A stretch of 64,000 nucleotides of DNA from Mesoflavibacter zeaxanthinifaciens DSM 18436 (GCF_000422365.1 NZ_AULQ01000006.1:252550-316549); one strand, 5' to 3'. Positions 1 to 9,643 are shown, counted from the stretch's first letter. Notes: generated by a model not told the origin, from the sequence alone. Numbers and translations: made by a program.

Positions 1-1970
1 GGAATAGTATAGGAATTTTAAAATCTACAGATGGAGGTAATACTTGGAATACTACAAGTTTGGTTATCGATGCTGCAAACGGTTGGAAGCTATCTAAATT
101 ATTAATAGATCCAAACAATCCATCAAGAATGATAGTAGCTAGTAATGTAGGAGCATGGATTACAACAGATGGTTGGAATACTAATACATTTACAGATATT
201 GATGGAAGTTTTCCAGATTTAAAGGATATGGAGTTTAAACCAGGTTTGCTAAACGCAAATACTATTTACGCAGCAGGAACAAAATTTTTTAAATCTACAA
301 ATTTTGGAAATACTTGGACAGAAATAACTAATGGTTTACCTACCTCTAATATTTCTCGTATAGCATTAGCAGTAACATCAGGAGATGATAGCTATGTTTA
401 TGCACTTATAGGAGAATCTACTAACCAATCTTATATGGGTACTTACCGATCTACAGACAGCGGTAATTCATTTACTGCTATGTCTACATCACCAAACTTA
501 TTAGGATATGAAGCCGATGGATCTGACTCTGGCGGTCAAGCTTTTTTTGATTTATCAATAGTCGCTTCTCCTACACAACCTAATAACATCACAATAGGTG
601 GTGTAAACCACTGGAGATCATTTGATGGCGGTACTACTTGGGAAAATGTATCTGTATGGGATTCAGGAGAAATTCATGCAGATGTCCACGAAATAACCTA
701 TCATCCTGGTAGTTCTTCTACAATGTATTCTTGTAATGATGGTGGAATATTTAAATCTACAGATAATGGTAATCAATGGACTGATATTAGTGGTAATTTA
801 GCTATTGGTCAAGTAGTAAAACTAGGGTTGTCTAGTAATTTTGAAACTCAAATAGTAGCCGGAGAACAAGATAACGGAACTATTCTTAACACATCCGTTA
901 TCAATGACTGGTATGGCATAAATGGAGGAGATGGAGGTGAATGTTTTATTGATTATACAAATGATAATTTAATATATGTTCAATATGTAGAAGGTAAATA
1001 TAGTCGTATTGATTATAGTACTATCCCAGAAACTAAAGATGATATTCAAACAGGATTGCCTAATGGAATTGATTTTTATAGTCCATTTAAAATGGATCCT
1101 GTAAATCATCTAAAATTATATTCAGGAGGAACACCAACATTATATACTTCAACTAATCAAGGAGATAACTGGAGCGCTTTGGGTACACCTTCAGGATCAG
1201 GAAGTATTAAAGAGTTTGTAGTAGCACCAAGTAATCCATCAATAATATACACGGTACAATTTGATGCAATTTCTAAATCAACAGATTCTGGTCATACTTT
1301 TACAGATGTTTCTGGATCTTTACCAACTTCTGTTGCTTTATCTAATATTACAGTGTCTAATACAGATCCTAACAAAGTATGGGTAACTTACTCTGGTTAT
1401 GAAGATGGAACCAAAGTTTTTAGGTCAATAGATGGCGGACAAACTTGGACTAATATTTCTGCAGGTTTACCAAATGTACCTATGAATACTTTAGTATACA
1501 GAAATAATAGTACAACAGACGAAATTTATGTTGGAGGAGATGTTGGTGTTTATATTACAAATAATGATGCAACGTCTTGGCAACCATATATGACTAATTT
1601 ACCTCACGCTTCAGTTAGAGACTTAGAAATATTTTATCCAACAAATAAATTAAGAGCAGGAACATACGGTAGAGGCGTTTGGGAAACCGATCTAAATTCA
1701 GAAACTTTAGGAATTCAAAATTTTGCCGATTTTAATAAAGATAATTCAGTAAAGATCTTTAGTAATTCTAATGAAGATTTGCAGATAAGTTCTAACGTTA
1801 ATATTGTTAGTATAGTAATTTTTGATGTATTAGGTAAAAAGGTTTTTGAAGAAGAATATATAAATTCAATGATATTTACAGTAAATGCTATTAGAAAAAA
1901 TCAGAATGTATATTTTGTTAAAACAACACTTTCGGACAAATCAATAGCAATTAACAAAATTGTGTTTTAA
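1..1970 (+). CDS. Secreted beta-propeller protein with T9SS C-terminal sorting domain (5' end missing)
   Basis: The frame is open from the first bases of the window, so the gene starts upstream and only its C-terminal part is seen. The visible protein is built of sortilin/BNR-type propeller repeats. Blades carry the signature (K/R)STD-G-(N/Q)-W several times, for example KSTDNGNQW near 780 and RSIDGGQTW near 1440, with an Asp-box-like spacing. The last about 75 residues match a type IX secretion sorting domain: a VKIFSN start, an IFDVLGKKVFEEE core strand and a C-terminal VYFVKTTLSDKS...NKIVF strand. The likely role is a large cell-surface or secreted propeller protein, possibly a glycosidase or adhesin; the catalytic part, if any, is outside the window. 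The T9SS assignment is firm, the substrate unknown. Confidence 0.85.
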   Translation, partial: NSIGILKSTDGGNTWNTTSLVIDAANGWKLSKLLIDPNNPSRMIVASNVGAWITTDGWNTNTFTDIDGSFPDLKDMEFKPGLLNANTIYAAGTKFFKSTNFGNTWTEITNGLPTSNISRIALAVTSGDDSYVYALIGESTNQSYMGTYRSTDSGNSFTAMSTSPNLLGYEADGSDSGGQAFFDLSIVASPTQPNNITIGGVNHWRSFDGGTTWENVSVWDSGEIHADVHEITYHPGSSSTMYSCNDGGIFKSTDNGNQWTDISGNLAIGQVVKLGLSSNFETQIVAGEQDNGTILNTSVINDWYGINGGDGGECFIDYTNDNLIYVQYVEGKYSRIDYSTIPETKDDIQTGLPNGIDFYSPFKMDPVNHLKLYSGGTPTLYTSTNQGDNWSALGTPSGSGSIKEFVVAPSNPSIIYTVQFDAISKSTDSGHTFTDVSGSLPTSVALSNITVSNTDPNKVWVTYSGYEDGTKVFRSIDGGQTWTNISAGLPNVPMNTLVYRNNSTTDEIYVGGDVGVYITNNDATSWQPYMTNLPHASVRDLEIFYPTNKLRAGTYGRGVWETDLNSETLGIQNFADFNKDNSVKIFSNSNEDLQISSNVNIVSIVIFDVLGKKVFEEEYINSMIFTVNAIRKNQNVYFVKTTLSDKSIAINKIVF

Positions 1971-2080
1971 TTTGTCTTAACCCTTAAGTAAGATTAAATA
2001 GCCTTATATCATTTTAAATAATGTTATTTTATAAAGAGACTTTAATTGTGTGTGTGAGTAGGGAAAATACGTTAAAGTCA

Positions 2081-2113
2081 AAGCCACGCAGATTATGCGT
2101 GGCTTATTTTTTT
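2081..2113 (+). terminator. Rho-independent terminator after the T9SS propeller gene
   Basis: A perfect 10-bp stem (2081-2090 with 2096-2105), a 5-base loop and a T-rich tail follow the propeller gene by about 110 bases. Read on the minus strand the tail is only TTTGACTTT, so termination of the facing carboxyltransferase gene would be weaker. Confidence 0.8.
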
Positions 2114-2114
2114 A

Positions 2115-3683
2115 TTATAATGGAATATTACCATGTTTTCTATTAGGTAATACTTCTTCTTTGTCTTCCAACATGGTAAACGCTTTAATTAATTTACGTC
2201 TGGTATCTTTTGGCAAAATCACTTCGTCTATAAATCCGCGTTCAGCTGCTTTATAAGGATTAGCAAAAAGATCTGCATATTCTGCTTCTTTTTCTAACAG
2301 CTTTTCTTCAGGATTATCTGCTGCTTTAATTTCTTTTCTAAAAATAATTTCACTAGCACCTTTTGCACCCATTACAGCAATTTCTGCACTTGGCCAAGCG
2401 TAATTTAAATCGGCACCAATGTGTTTAGAGTTCATTACATCATAAGCGCCACCATAAGCTTTACGTGTAATAACCGTTACTTTTGGTACAGTTGCTTCAC
2501 TTAATGCATACAGTAATTTTGCACCATGTACAATAATCGCATTCCATTCTTGATCTGTACCAGGTAAGAAACCAGGGACATCTACTAATACTAATAGCGG
2601 AATATTAAAGGCATCACAAAAACGAGTAAAACGTGCTGCTTTACGCGAACTATCTACATCTAAAACTCCTGCTAAAAATAAAGGTTGATTAGCTACAATA
2701 CCAACACTTTTTCCTCCAATACGAGCAAAACCAACAATGATATTTTCGGCAAAATCTTTATGAATTTCAAAAAAGGAATTTTCATCAATAATACCGTTAA
2801 TTACCTCGTGCATGTCGTAAGGTTTACTAGCATGATCTGGTATAATATTCATTAATTGTTCGCGCGTTTCTTCACCTAAATCATAAGGAAGATCTTTAGG
2901 TTTTTCTAAGTTGCTTTGTGGTAAATAACTTAGTAGACGTTTAACATCTTCTAAACATTCAATATCATTTGCAGAAGTTGTATGTGCTACACCAGATTTT
3001 GTACTGTGTGTACTTGCGCCACCTAATTCTTCACTAGTAACGGTTTCGTTAGTAACCGTTTTTACAACGTTTGGACCTGTTACAAACATGTAACTTGTAT
3101 CTTCTACCATCATGGTAAAGTCGGTCATTGCAGGAGAGTATACTGCACCACCAGCACATGGTCCCATAATTGCTGAAATTTGCGGAATAACACCAGATGC
3201 TTTTACATTACGGTGAAAAATATCTGCATAACCACCAAGCGATCTAACACCTTCTTGGATACGTGCGCCACCAGAGTCGTTAAGACCGATAAATGGTGCA
3301 CCAACTTTAAGTGCCATATCCATGATTTTACAAATCTTTTCGGCATGTGTTTCTGATAACGCACCACCAAAAACAGTAAAGTCTTGTGCAAATACATAGA
3401 CAAGACGTCCATCTATTGTACCGTAACCAGTTACGACACCATCACCATAAAACTTTTGGTTTTGCATGCCAAAATCTACCGTACGATGTGTGACTAAAGC
3501 ACCGATTTCTTCAAAAGAACCTTCGTCCATTAGGTATTCGATACGTTCTCTAGCGGTTAGTTTTTTCTTTTCGTGTTGTTTATCTATTCTTACTTGTCCG
3601 CCTCCTAATTTGGCAAGTTCAAGTTTTTCGTTTAATTCTTTTATTTTAGATTCCATAATTGAAATTTTATCTTTTTTTGTCAT
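2115..3683 (-). CDS. Acyl-CoA carboxylase carboxyltransferase (beta) subunit
   Basis: The 522-residue protein is a full-length PccB-type carboxyltransferase. It transfers CO2 from carboxybiotin to an acyl-CoA, most likely propionyl-CoA giving methylmalonyl-CoA. Two crotonase-like halves are visible: the N half has [12 protein letters not shown] and the oxyanion-type [11 protein letters not shown], and the C half has DVPGFLPG and [10 protein letters not shown]. Residues 14-50 carry the usual N-terminal helix and the LTARERI motif. It is the last gene of a carrier - biotin carboxylase - carboxyltransferase operon, 97 bases after the biotin carboxylase. A second Met at codon 10 is an alternative start. 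Substrate (propionyl versus acetyl or a longer acyl) cannot be read from sequence alone. Confidence 0.93.
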   Translation of the reverse strand: MTKKDKISIMESKIKELNEKLELAKLGGGQVRIDKQHEKKKLTARERIEYLMDEGSFEEIGALVTHRTVDFGMQNQKFYGDGVVTGYGTIDGRLVYVFAQDFTVFGGALSETHAEKICKIMDMALKVGAPFIGLNDSGGARIQEGVRSLGGYADIFHRNVKASGVIPQISAIMGPCAGGAVYSPAMTDFTMMVEDTSYMFVTGPNVVKTVTNETVTSEELGGASTHSTKSGVAHTTSANDIECLEDVKRLLSYLPQSNLEKPKDLPYDLGEETREQLMNIIPDHASKPYDMHEVINGIIDENSFFEIHKDFAENIIVGFARIGGKSVGIVANQPLFLAGVLDVDSSRKAARFTRFCDAFNIPLLVLVDVPGFLPGTDQEWNAIIVHGAKLLYALSEATVPKVTVITRKAYGGAYDVMNSKHIGADLNYAWPSAEIAVMGAKGASEIIFRKEIKAADNPEEKLLEKEAEYADLFANPYKAAERGFIDEVILPKDTRRKLIKAFTMLEDKEEVLPNRKHGNIPL

Positions 3684-3780
3684 TCTACGCTACGATGCAG
3701 CATCTATTTTAAATTATTAGATACCACTTCTTACTTTGATTGCGCTAAGCACAAGCGTGCAAAATGACATAAAACTCATA

Positions 3781-5223
3781 TTAATTAGTTGGTACTCTTA
3801 ATTGTTTTTGATCTTCTAAATACTGTTTTACAGCAATTAAAGCGGCTATTTTAGCTTCTTTTTCTGTTTGTTGCTGTAAGGCTTCTGGCGAATAGTATTT
3901 TTTTACAAAGTGTGTATCAAAGTTTCCAGAGGTAAACGCTTCATGTTGACAAACAAATGCTCCAAAAGGTAAAGTGGTTTCTATCCCTTTTACTTTATAT
4001 TCTGAAATAGCTTTAAGCATAATTTGTATGGCTTCTTCACGTGTTTTACCATAAGTAATTAATTTGGCTAACATTGGGTCATAATAAATAGGAATGTCCA
4101 TACCTTCTTCAAAACCGTTATCTACACGAATACCATCACCAATAGGAATTTGATATTGCTCTAAGTGACCAACGCTAGGTAAGAAGTCGTTTAAAGGATC
4201 TTCAGCATATACACGAAGCTCTAAAGCGTGACCATTTATTTTTAAATCTTCTTGTTTTATCGGAAGTACTTCGCCACGAGCAACTTGTATTTGAAGTTCT
4301 ACTAAATCTACACCAGCAATAATTTCGCTTACAGGATGTTCTACCTGTAATCTGGTATTCATCTCTAAGAAATAAAAATTATGTTGATCATCTAATAAAA
4401 ATTCGACTGTACCGGCACCAACATAATCACAAGCTTTGGCTACTTTAATAGCTGCTTGCCCCATTTTTTCTCTTAACTCAGGAGTTAATACAGCACTTGG
4501 TGCTTCTTCTACTACTTTTTGATGACGACGTTGTATGCTACATTCGCGTTCAAAAAGGTGAATAACATTACCATGTGTATCTGCCATTACTTGAATTTCG
4601 ATATGTCTAGGAGAGGCTACATATTTTTCAATAAACACAGAGCCATCTCCAAACGCGTTAACTGCTTCACTAATGGCGCGATTCATCTGTGATTCAAAAT
4701 CGGCTTCTTTCTCTACAATACGCATACCTTTACCGCCACCACCAGCAGATGCTTTGATTAGAATAGGAAAACCAATACCTTGCGCTATTTTTTTAGCTTC
4801 AGAAATATCTGTAATAGCCTGGTCAGTACCAGGTACCATTGGAATATCGTATGCTTTAACAGCATCTTTTGCAGCTAATTTGCTACCCATGACTTTAATG
4901 GCGTACGATTTTGGACCAATAAAAGTAACGTTGTTAGCTTCGCAAAGCTCTGCAAAGTCTGCATTTTCACTTAAAAATCCATAACCAGGATGTATTCCGT
5001 CTACGTTAAGTTGTTTTGCAACTTCTATAATTTTTTCGCCTAATAAATAAGATTGGTTAGAAGGAGCTTCACCAATTAAAACAGCTTCGTCAGCAAATTT
5101 TACATGAGGTGCATTACGATCTGCAGTAGAGTAGACTGCAACTGTTTTAATACCCATTTTTTGGGCAGTTTTCATGACTCTTATTGCGATTTCGCCACGG
5201 TTGGCGACTAATATTTTTTTCAT
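3781..5223 (-). CDS. accC: Biotin carboxylase subunit of acyl-CoA carboxylase
   Basis: This 480-residue enzyme carries out the ATP-dependent carboxylation of biotin on the carrier protein. Visible parts are the N-terminal fold beginning KKILVANRGEIA, the ATP-grasp glycine loop SAGGGGKGMRI, the catalytic region EMNTRLQVEHPVSE, and the C-terminal LELRVYAEDP segment of biotin carboxylases. The ATG at 5223 is chosen over a TTG five codons upstream because it gives the canonical N terminus and begins one base after the carrier gene's stop codon. That spacing implies translational coupling with the carrier. Confidence 0.95.
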   Translation of the reverse strand: MKKILVANRGEIAIRVMKTAQKMGIKTVAVYSTADRNAPHVKFADEAVLIGEAPSNQSYLLGEKIIEVAKQLNVDGIHPGYGFLSENADFAELCEANNVTFIGPKSYAIKVMGSKLAAKDAVKAYDIPMVPGTDQAITDISEAKKIAQGIGFPILIKASAGGGGKGMRIVEKEADFESQMNRAISEAVNAFGDGSVFIEKYVASPRHIEIQVMADTHGNVIHLFERECSIQRRHQKVVEEAPSAVLTPELREKMGQAAIKVAKACDYVGAGTVEFLLDDQHNFYFLEMNTRLQVEHPVSEIIAGVDLVELQIQVARGEVLPIKQEDLKINGHALELRVYAEDPLNDFLPSVGHLEQYQIPIGDGIRVDNGFEEGMDIPIYYDPMLAKLITYGKTREEAIQIMLKAISEYKVKGIETTLPFGAFVCQHEAFTSGNFDTHFVKKYYSPEALQQQTEKEAKIAALIAVKQYLEDQKQLRVPTN

Positions 5224-5224
5224 T

Positions 5225-5710
5225 TTATTCAAATTCAATTAATAATTCGCCTTTATCTACTGTAGTACCTTTTCCGCCAGATACAGATTTTATAATACCT
5301 TCACGAGGCGATAGGATACTATTTTCCATTTTCATAGCTTCAAGGATTAAAAGTGGTGTGTCTACTGAAACTTCGTCACCAGGTTTTACCATGACGTCTA
5401 AAATAAGACCAGGCATTGGCGCTTTAATTTCGTTTACTTTTTTAGAAGCACCAATTTCAAATCCTAAAGATTTTATTAGTTGATCTAAATCGTTTTCGAT
5501 ATTTACCGTGTAATTATTATTGTTGATGTTAACGGTATAGGATTTTTTATTGAAGTTAGATGCTAAAATTTCAGCTTTATAAGATGTGTTGTTGTCAAGG
5601 ATATGGTAAGATTGATTGCTAACCTTAACGCTATCTAATGCTGAAATATCTTGGGAAGTTACCTCAAATTCGGAGTTGTCATTGACTTTAACTTTGTAGG
5701 ATATATTCAT
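5225..5710 (-). CDS. Biotin carboxyl carrier protein (biotin/lipoyl attachment domain)
   Basis: The 161-residue protein ends in a biotinyl domain with the attachment motif EAMKMEN, the modified lysine being residue 127. The APMPG segment about 35 residues before it is the usual companion in propionyl/acyl-CoA carboxylase carriers. The first about 85 residues form an Asn/Ser/Val-rich beta region of the type that docks carriers to their carboxylase. It is the first gene of the carboxylase operon, so carrier and enzymes should be made together in the cytoplasm. Subunits are separate here, whereas in other lineages carrier and biotin carboxylase are fused. Confidence 0.92.
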   Translation of the reverse strand: MNISYKVKVNDNSEFEVTSQDISALDSVKVSNQSYHILDNNTSYKAEILASNFNKKSYTVNINNNNYTVNIENDLDQLIKSLGFEIGASKKVNEIKAPMPGLILDVMVKPGDEVSVDTPLLILEAMKMENSILSPREGIIKSVSGGKGTTVDKGELLIEFE

Positions 5711-5803
5711 TGTTTTATTTGTATTTAATTACTTGTAAAGATACTGATAAATACATTTTTTATCCCAAGTTATAAAGTATTATTTGCTAAAAAGACATAG
5801 TTG

Positions 5804-6487
5804 TTAGTTTTTAAAAAAAGATCCTTTTTGGTGACGTTTTATAGCTTTTCTAGACAAGAATAGACCTAAGGCTAGAGATACAAATGCTCCAACCCAAATA
5901 CCAGGTATAAAATTTATAAATAAAAAGAAATCGTAAGCACCATGAAAAACAATAGCTAACAACAAACCACAAAGGTTTAGAAAAAGCTTATTAGGTTTAA
6001 ATTTTGCCATACCCATAAAATATCCCATTAAAATACCAAATGTAGCATGAGCAGGTACAGCTGTAAATGCCCTTAATAGTGCAGTGCTAGCACCGTGTTG
6101 CAGTACATACATTATGTTTTCGGTTGCAGCAAATCCCATAGAAACCATAACGGCGTAGACTATGCCATCAAAAGGCTCGTTAAATTCTTTATGACGCTGA
6201 GCAAATAACAATACAATTAAGTATTTACTTAACTCTTCGGAGAAGCCAACAACAAAAAAGGCTTGTTTAAACTGCTCCCAAACACTTAATTTATCTTCTA
6301 AAGGTAAGAAGCTATTGAAAAATATGTAAAATATTGTGGTAATGATTACACTTACAATAGCGCCTAGTAAAAATGAAATTATCAGTAATCTAGTTGGTTC
6401 TTTTTCATATTTATCTTTAAAATAAATATATGCCACTATAGTTGCAATTGGTGCTAGTGCCATAATGATAAGTTGGATAACAGTCAT
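5804..6487 (-). CDS. PrsW-family intramembrane protease
   Basis: The 227-residue protein has about seven predicted membrane segments and the PrsW (glutamic-type intramembrane protease) signature. The elements are an SEELSKY motif near residue 100, a GFAATEN segment, PAHATFG with the conserved His, and HGAYDF near the C terminus. In Bacillus, PrsW cuts the anti-sigma factor RsiW; the target here is unknown. Its start codon directly abuts the stop of the NUDIX gene upstream, so the two are cotranscribed and probably coupled. No anti-sigma gene is adjacent (the one in this window lies 40 kb away). Confidence 0.85.
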   Translation of the reverse strand: MTVIQLIIMALAPIATIVAYIYFKDKYEKEPTRLLIISFLLGAIVSVIITTIFYIFFNSFLPLEDKLSVWEQFKQAFFVVGFSEELSKYLIVLLFAQRHKEFNEPFDGIVYAVMVSMGFAATENIMYVLQHGASTALLRAFTAVPAHATFGILMGYFMGMAKFKPNKLFLNLCGLLLAIVFHGAYDFFLFINFIPGIWVGAFVSLALGLFLSRKAIKRHQKGSFFKN

Positions 6488-7039
6488 TTAATTTATTTTT
6501 TTGGTTATAGCTTCTAAAACTTTAATGTAATACTCATAATTACTAGATACAAAATGTCCGTTTTTATCGCTATTATCTAATAAGTCTTTAAATTTAGAAA
6601 TGCTTACCAATTTTAAAGCTTCAACTTCTTCTTTTTGAGGCGTTAAATCAGATAAATCAACGTTTAATTTTGCTATAAATGTATGATGAAATTCGTTGTC
6701 AATTATCCCGTTTGGATAGGTTTGAAAACAAGGAAATACACCAATTTTTTCTAAATAATCTTCTTGTATTTTAAGCCCAATTTCTTCTTTAATTTCTCTA
6801 ATGGCTCCGCTTTCAATAGTTTCACCTGCATCAATATGTCCGGCAACACTAACATCCCAAAGTAACGGACAAATAGCTTTACTAGCAGCACGTTGCTGTA
6901 GTAAAATTTCTCCTTTAGAAGTATAAAACCAAATGTGTACGGTATTATGATACCAACCTTTTGTATGTATTTCGGTTTTTGTAGCAGATTTACCTGTTGG
7001 TTTACCTGATTTGGTGACTATGTCTATGTATTCTTCCAT
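6488..7039 (-). CDS. NUDIX hydrolase (isopentenyl-diphosphate isomerase-like)
   Basis: The 183-residue protein contains a full Nudix box, G-H-I-D-A-G-E-T followed by REIKEEIGL, which binds the metal and cleaves nucleoside-diphosphate-X substrates. The N terminus (EYIDIVTKSGKPTG, then a TKGWYHNTVHIWF stretch) is of the type shared by type 1 IPP isomerases and YfcD-like hydrolases. It probably acts on a small diphosphate in the cytoplasm; the substrate cannot be inferred. It sits just downstream of a terminator-like hairpin that ends the M42 peptidase gene and is followed without a gap by the PrsW protease. Confidence 0.85.
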   Translation of the reverse strand: MEEYIDIVTKSGKPTGKSATKTEIHTKGWYHNTVHIWFYTSKGEILLQQRAASKAICPLLWDVSVAGHIDAGETIESGAIREIKEEIGLKIQEDYLEKIGVFPCFQTYPNGIIDNEFHHTFIAKLNVDLSDLTPQKEEVEALKLVSISKFKDLLDNSDKNGHFVSSNYEYYIKVLEAITKKIN

Positions 7040-7040
7040 T

Positions 7041-7068
7041 AAAAAAAGATTCCCACTTTCGTGGGAAT
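7041..7068 (-). terminator. Terminator between M42 peptidase and NUDIX genes
   Basis: An 8-bp perfect stem (7049-7056 with 7061-7068), a 4-base loop and, on the minus strand, a run of seven T. It lies in the 32 bases between the two genes and its T-run ends just before the NUDIX start codon. The NUDIX-PrsW pair therefore depends on read-through or on a promoter inside the M42 gene. Confidence 0.75.
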
Positions 7069-7071
7069 TTA

Positions 7072-8160
7072 TTATTTAAAGTAACTAAATGTTTCTCCGT
7101 CTTCAATTTTAAGTAACGTTTCGTAAATTAACTTGATTACGTTTTCTACATCATCTTTATGTACCATTTCTACAGTAGTATGCATGTAACGAAGTGGTAA
7201 AGAAATTAATGCTGAAGCAACGCCACCATTACTATAAGCAAAAGCATCGGTATCTGTACCAGTAGCTCTACTTAAGGCACTACGTTGGAATGGGATTTTT
7301 TTAGCTTCGGCAGTATCTGTAATTAAATCTCGTAATTTTTGTTGTACTGCTGGTGCATAAGCCACAACAGGACCAAGTCCAATTTCTAAATGACCTTCTT
7401 TTTTACGATCTATCATTGGTGTTGTTGTATCGTGCGTAACATCTGTAACGATAGCGACATTTGGTTTAATGGTTTCTGTAATCATTTGTGCACCACGAAG
7501 TCCAATTTCTTCTTGCACTGAGTTAGTAATGTATAAACCAAATGGTAATTCTTTCTTGTTTTCTTTAAGTAAACGCGCTACTTCTGCAATCATAAATCCA
7601 CCCATACGGTTATCTAAAGCACGACATACAAATTTATCACCATTTAAAATATGAAACTCGTCTGGATAAGTAATTACACAACCCACGTGTACTCCCATTT
7701 TTAAGACTTCTTCTTTGTCTTTTGCACCTATATCTATAGTAATGTTGTCAGGTTTTGGCGCTTCTTCTTTAGATTTGTCACGTGTATGTATTGCAGGCCA
7801 ACCAAATACACCTTTTACGATACCGTTTTTGGTATGGATATTAACAATTTTACTTGGTGCTATTTGATGGTCGCTACCACCGTTTCTAATCACGTAAATT
7901 AATCCGTTATCAGAAATATAATTAACATACCAAGAGATTTCGTCTGCATGACCTTCTATAACTACTTTGTATTTAGCGTCTGGATTAATAACACCAACTG
8001 CAGTACCGTAAGTATCCGTGATAAATTCATCTACATAAGGTTTTAGATAATCCATCCATAACTTTTGTCCGTCCCATTCGTAACCTGTAGGCGCAGCATT
8101 ATTTAAATATTTTTCTAAAAAGTCCATCGACTTTTTATTAAGTATCGATTTTTTTGCCAT
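7072..8160 (-). CDS. M42-family metallo-aminopeptidase (glutamyl aminopeptidase type)
   Basis: The 362-residue cytoplasmic enzyme belongs to the tetrahedral aminopeptidase/endoglucanase-M group, which trims N-terminal residues from short peptides with two metal ions. The expected ligands and catalytic residues are visible in order: the His in EGHADEISW, the Asp in CRALDNRMGG, the paired Glu in QEEIGLRG, the Asp in VTDVTHD and the late His in RYMHTTVEMV. Length and motif order are normal. It is transcribed away from the DUF4294 gene and is followed by its own terminator-like hairpin. Confidence 0.92.
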   Translation of the reverse strand: MAKKSILNKKSMDFLEKYLNNAAPTGYEWDGQKLWMDYLKPYVDEFITDTYGTAVGVINPDAKYKVVIEGHADEISWYVNYISDNGLIYVIRNGGSDHQIAPSKIVNIHTKNGIVKGVFGWPAIHTRDKSKEEAPKPDNITIDIGAKDKEEVLKMGVHVGCVITYPDEFHILNGDKFVCRALDNRMGGFMIAEVARLLKENKKELPFGLYITNSVQEEIGLRGAQMITETIKPNVAIVTDVTHDTTTPMIDRKKEGHLEIGLGPVVAYAPAVQQKLRDLITDTAEAKKIPFQRSALSRATGTDTDAFAYSNGGVASALISLPLRYMHTTVEMVHKDDVENVIKLIYETLLKIEDGETFSYFK

Positions 8161-8229
8161 TTTTAATTTAATTTTTGTCTAAAATAACAATATTCACAGT
8201 TATTTAATAGTTAGTGAAGTGTTAATTAT

Positions 8230-8237
8230 TAATTTTG
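8230..8237 (+). promoter_or_regulatory. Bacteroidota -7 promoter element for the DUF4294 gene
   Basis: TAATTTTG matches the TAnnTTTG consensus exactly and lies 43 bases before the ATG at 8281, in the divergent gap. No clear -33 TTG was found at the expected distance. Confidence 0.5.
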
Positions 8238-8280
8238 TATTAACATCTAAATTTGGAATGGTTTTAGCAGTATTGTTACT

Positions 8281-8970
8281 ATGAAAAAATTGCTTTTTTT
8301 AATTCTTATATTTCCTTTTTGTCTTTTTGCACAAGAAGAAGAGGAGATAGTTAACGATACTACAGATGTTGAATTTATAATTATAAAAGGCGACTCTATA
8401 CCGCAAAAATCTATTTATTTAGATGAAATACTTTTACTACCTAGTCTGCATTTTAACAGTAAAGAAGAAAAATATAAGTACTATATTTTAAAACGAAAAA
8501 CACTTAAAGTTTACCCTTACGCAAAATTGGCTGCAGAACGATTAGAAACCTTAACAGCGCGTTTACAAACACTAGATAAAAAGGGTCAAAAACGTCGTTA
8601 TGCAAGAAAAGTACAAAAATATATAGAAGAAGAATTTTCTGAAGAGCTAAAAAAATTAACGCGTACCGAAGGTCAAATTTTAGTCAAATTAATACACCGA
8701 CAAACGGGTCAAACTACATTTGACTTAATTAAAGAATTACGTAGTGGTTGGAGAGCATTTTGGTTTAATACCACAGCAAGTATGTTTGACATCTCTTTAA
8801 AACGCGAATTTGATCCAATAGATGTTAAAGAAGATTTTTATATAGAAGATATTTTAATAAGAGCTAAACAACAAGGCTTATTAGAACTACGTGCACCATC
8901 TGTAGAGTTTGATTATTTTGAACTAAGCGATAAATGGGCAGATAAAAAACCAGCATCAACAGAAAATTAA
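8281..8970 (+). CDS. DUF4294-family exported protein
   Basis: The 229-residue protein starts with a clear signal peptide (KKLLFLILIFPFCLFA) and then an acidic stretch. Its body has the conserved charged helices of DUF4294, including YPYAKLAAERL and a LIHRQTGQTTFDLIKELRSG segment with conserved basic residues. The function of the family is not known; it is confined mainly to Bacteroidota and is presumably periplasmic. The stop codon overlaps the start of the hemolysin III gene by one base, so the two are translationally coupled. Confidence 0.8.
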   Translation: MKKLLFLILIFPFCLFAQEEEEIVNDTTDVEFIIIKGDSIPQKSIYLDEILLLPSLHFNSKEEKYKYYILKRKTLKVYPYAKLAAERLETLTARLQTLDKKGQKRRYARKVQKYIEEEFSEELKKLTRTEGQILVKLIHRQTGQTTFDLIKELRSGWRAFWFNTTASMFDISLKREFDPIDVKEDFYIEDILIRAKQQGLLELRAPSVEFDYFELSDKWADKKPASTEN

Positions 8971-9596
8971 TGAGGAAACAAACACCTTTTGAAGAAAAAC
9001 TTAACGCTTTAACACATGCAATTGGTGCTGTTTTTGGTATTGTAGCATTAGTTTTATTGATCATTTTTGAAACTAAAAAAACAGAGTTTAGTTTATTTAG
9101 TGTTGTTGTTTATGGTATTTCAATAATTATATTGTTTACAGCGTCTACAATGTACCATAGTTTTACAGACGAGAAAAAGAAACACTACTTCAGGATAGTT
9201 GATCACATTAGTATTTATCTATTAATAGCAGGAACTTACACACCAGTTTTACTTATTACATTAGAGCAGAGTAAAGGTTGGTTGCTATTTTATATTGTAT
9301 GGGCTATTGCTGGATTTGGTGTGATTTTAAAATTATTTTTCACAGGTAAATTCGAAGCCTTTTCAACCATTTTATATTTAGTTATGGGTTGGCTTATTGT
9401 ATTTGATTTTTCAACTTTAAATAGTCTGATGCCTGCAAACGGAATAGTATTATTAATGGCTGGCGGATTAGCTTATACCGTTGGTATTGTTTTTTATGCG
9501 ATAGAAAAAATACCTTATAATCATGTAATATGGCACCTTTTTGTGTTGGCTGGTGCTATTTGTCACTTCTTTATGGTATTGTTTTTTGTGGTTTAA
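8970..9596 (+). CDS. Hemolysin III / PAQR-family membrane protein
   Basis: The 208-residue integral membrane protein has about seven hydrophobic segments. It shows the family hallmarks: an N-terminal EEKLNALTHAIGAVF segment, TMYHSF in the second helix, DHISIYLLIAGTYTP and a late WHLFVLAGAICHF motif, with three conserved His and one Asp that form the metal site of PAQR proteins. Family members in bacteria have been linked to membrane homeostasis and to ceramidase-like hydrolysis; a hemolysin role is only a historical name. The ATG overlaps the previous stop as TAATG. Confidence 0.9.
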   Translation: MRKQTPFEEKLNALTHAIGAVFGIVALVLLIIFETKKTEFSLFSVVVYGISIIILFTASTMYHSFTDEKKKHYFRIVDHISIYLLIAGTYTPVLLITLEQSKGWLLFYIVWAIAGFGVILKLFFTGKFEAFSTILYLVMGWLIVFDFSTLNSLMPANGIVLLMAGGLAYTVGIVFYAIEKIPYNHVIWHLFVLAGAICHFFMVLFFVV

Positions 9597-9630
9597 AAAC
9601 AACGATTTACAATATGTAAACCGTTGTTTT
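9596..9630. terminator. Bidirectional terminator between hemolysin III and DoxD-like genes
   Basis: A stem of about 14 bp with one mismatch (9596-9610 with 9616-9630) ends in A-run on one side and T-run on the other. It lies in the 47-base gap of two convergent genes and can serve both. Confidence 0.8.
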
Positions 9631-9643
9631 CATTATAATGATA

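Noticed and set aside
2047..2057. GTGTGTGTG dinucleotide run near the first terminator
   Set aside because: A short simple repeat in a spacer with no nearby start codon; no functional claim is supported.
5804..6487. PrsW protease as the processor of the anti-sigma protein at 46914
   Set aside because: The genes lie 40 kb apart and there is no sequence evidence that links them; only the family precedent in Bacillus suggests it.
9530..9550. A second TGGCACC...TTTG sequence resembling a sigma-54 site
   Set aside because: It lies inside the hemolysin III coding region and its spacing does not fit the -24/-12 rule.
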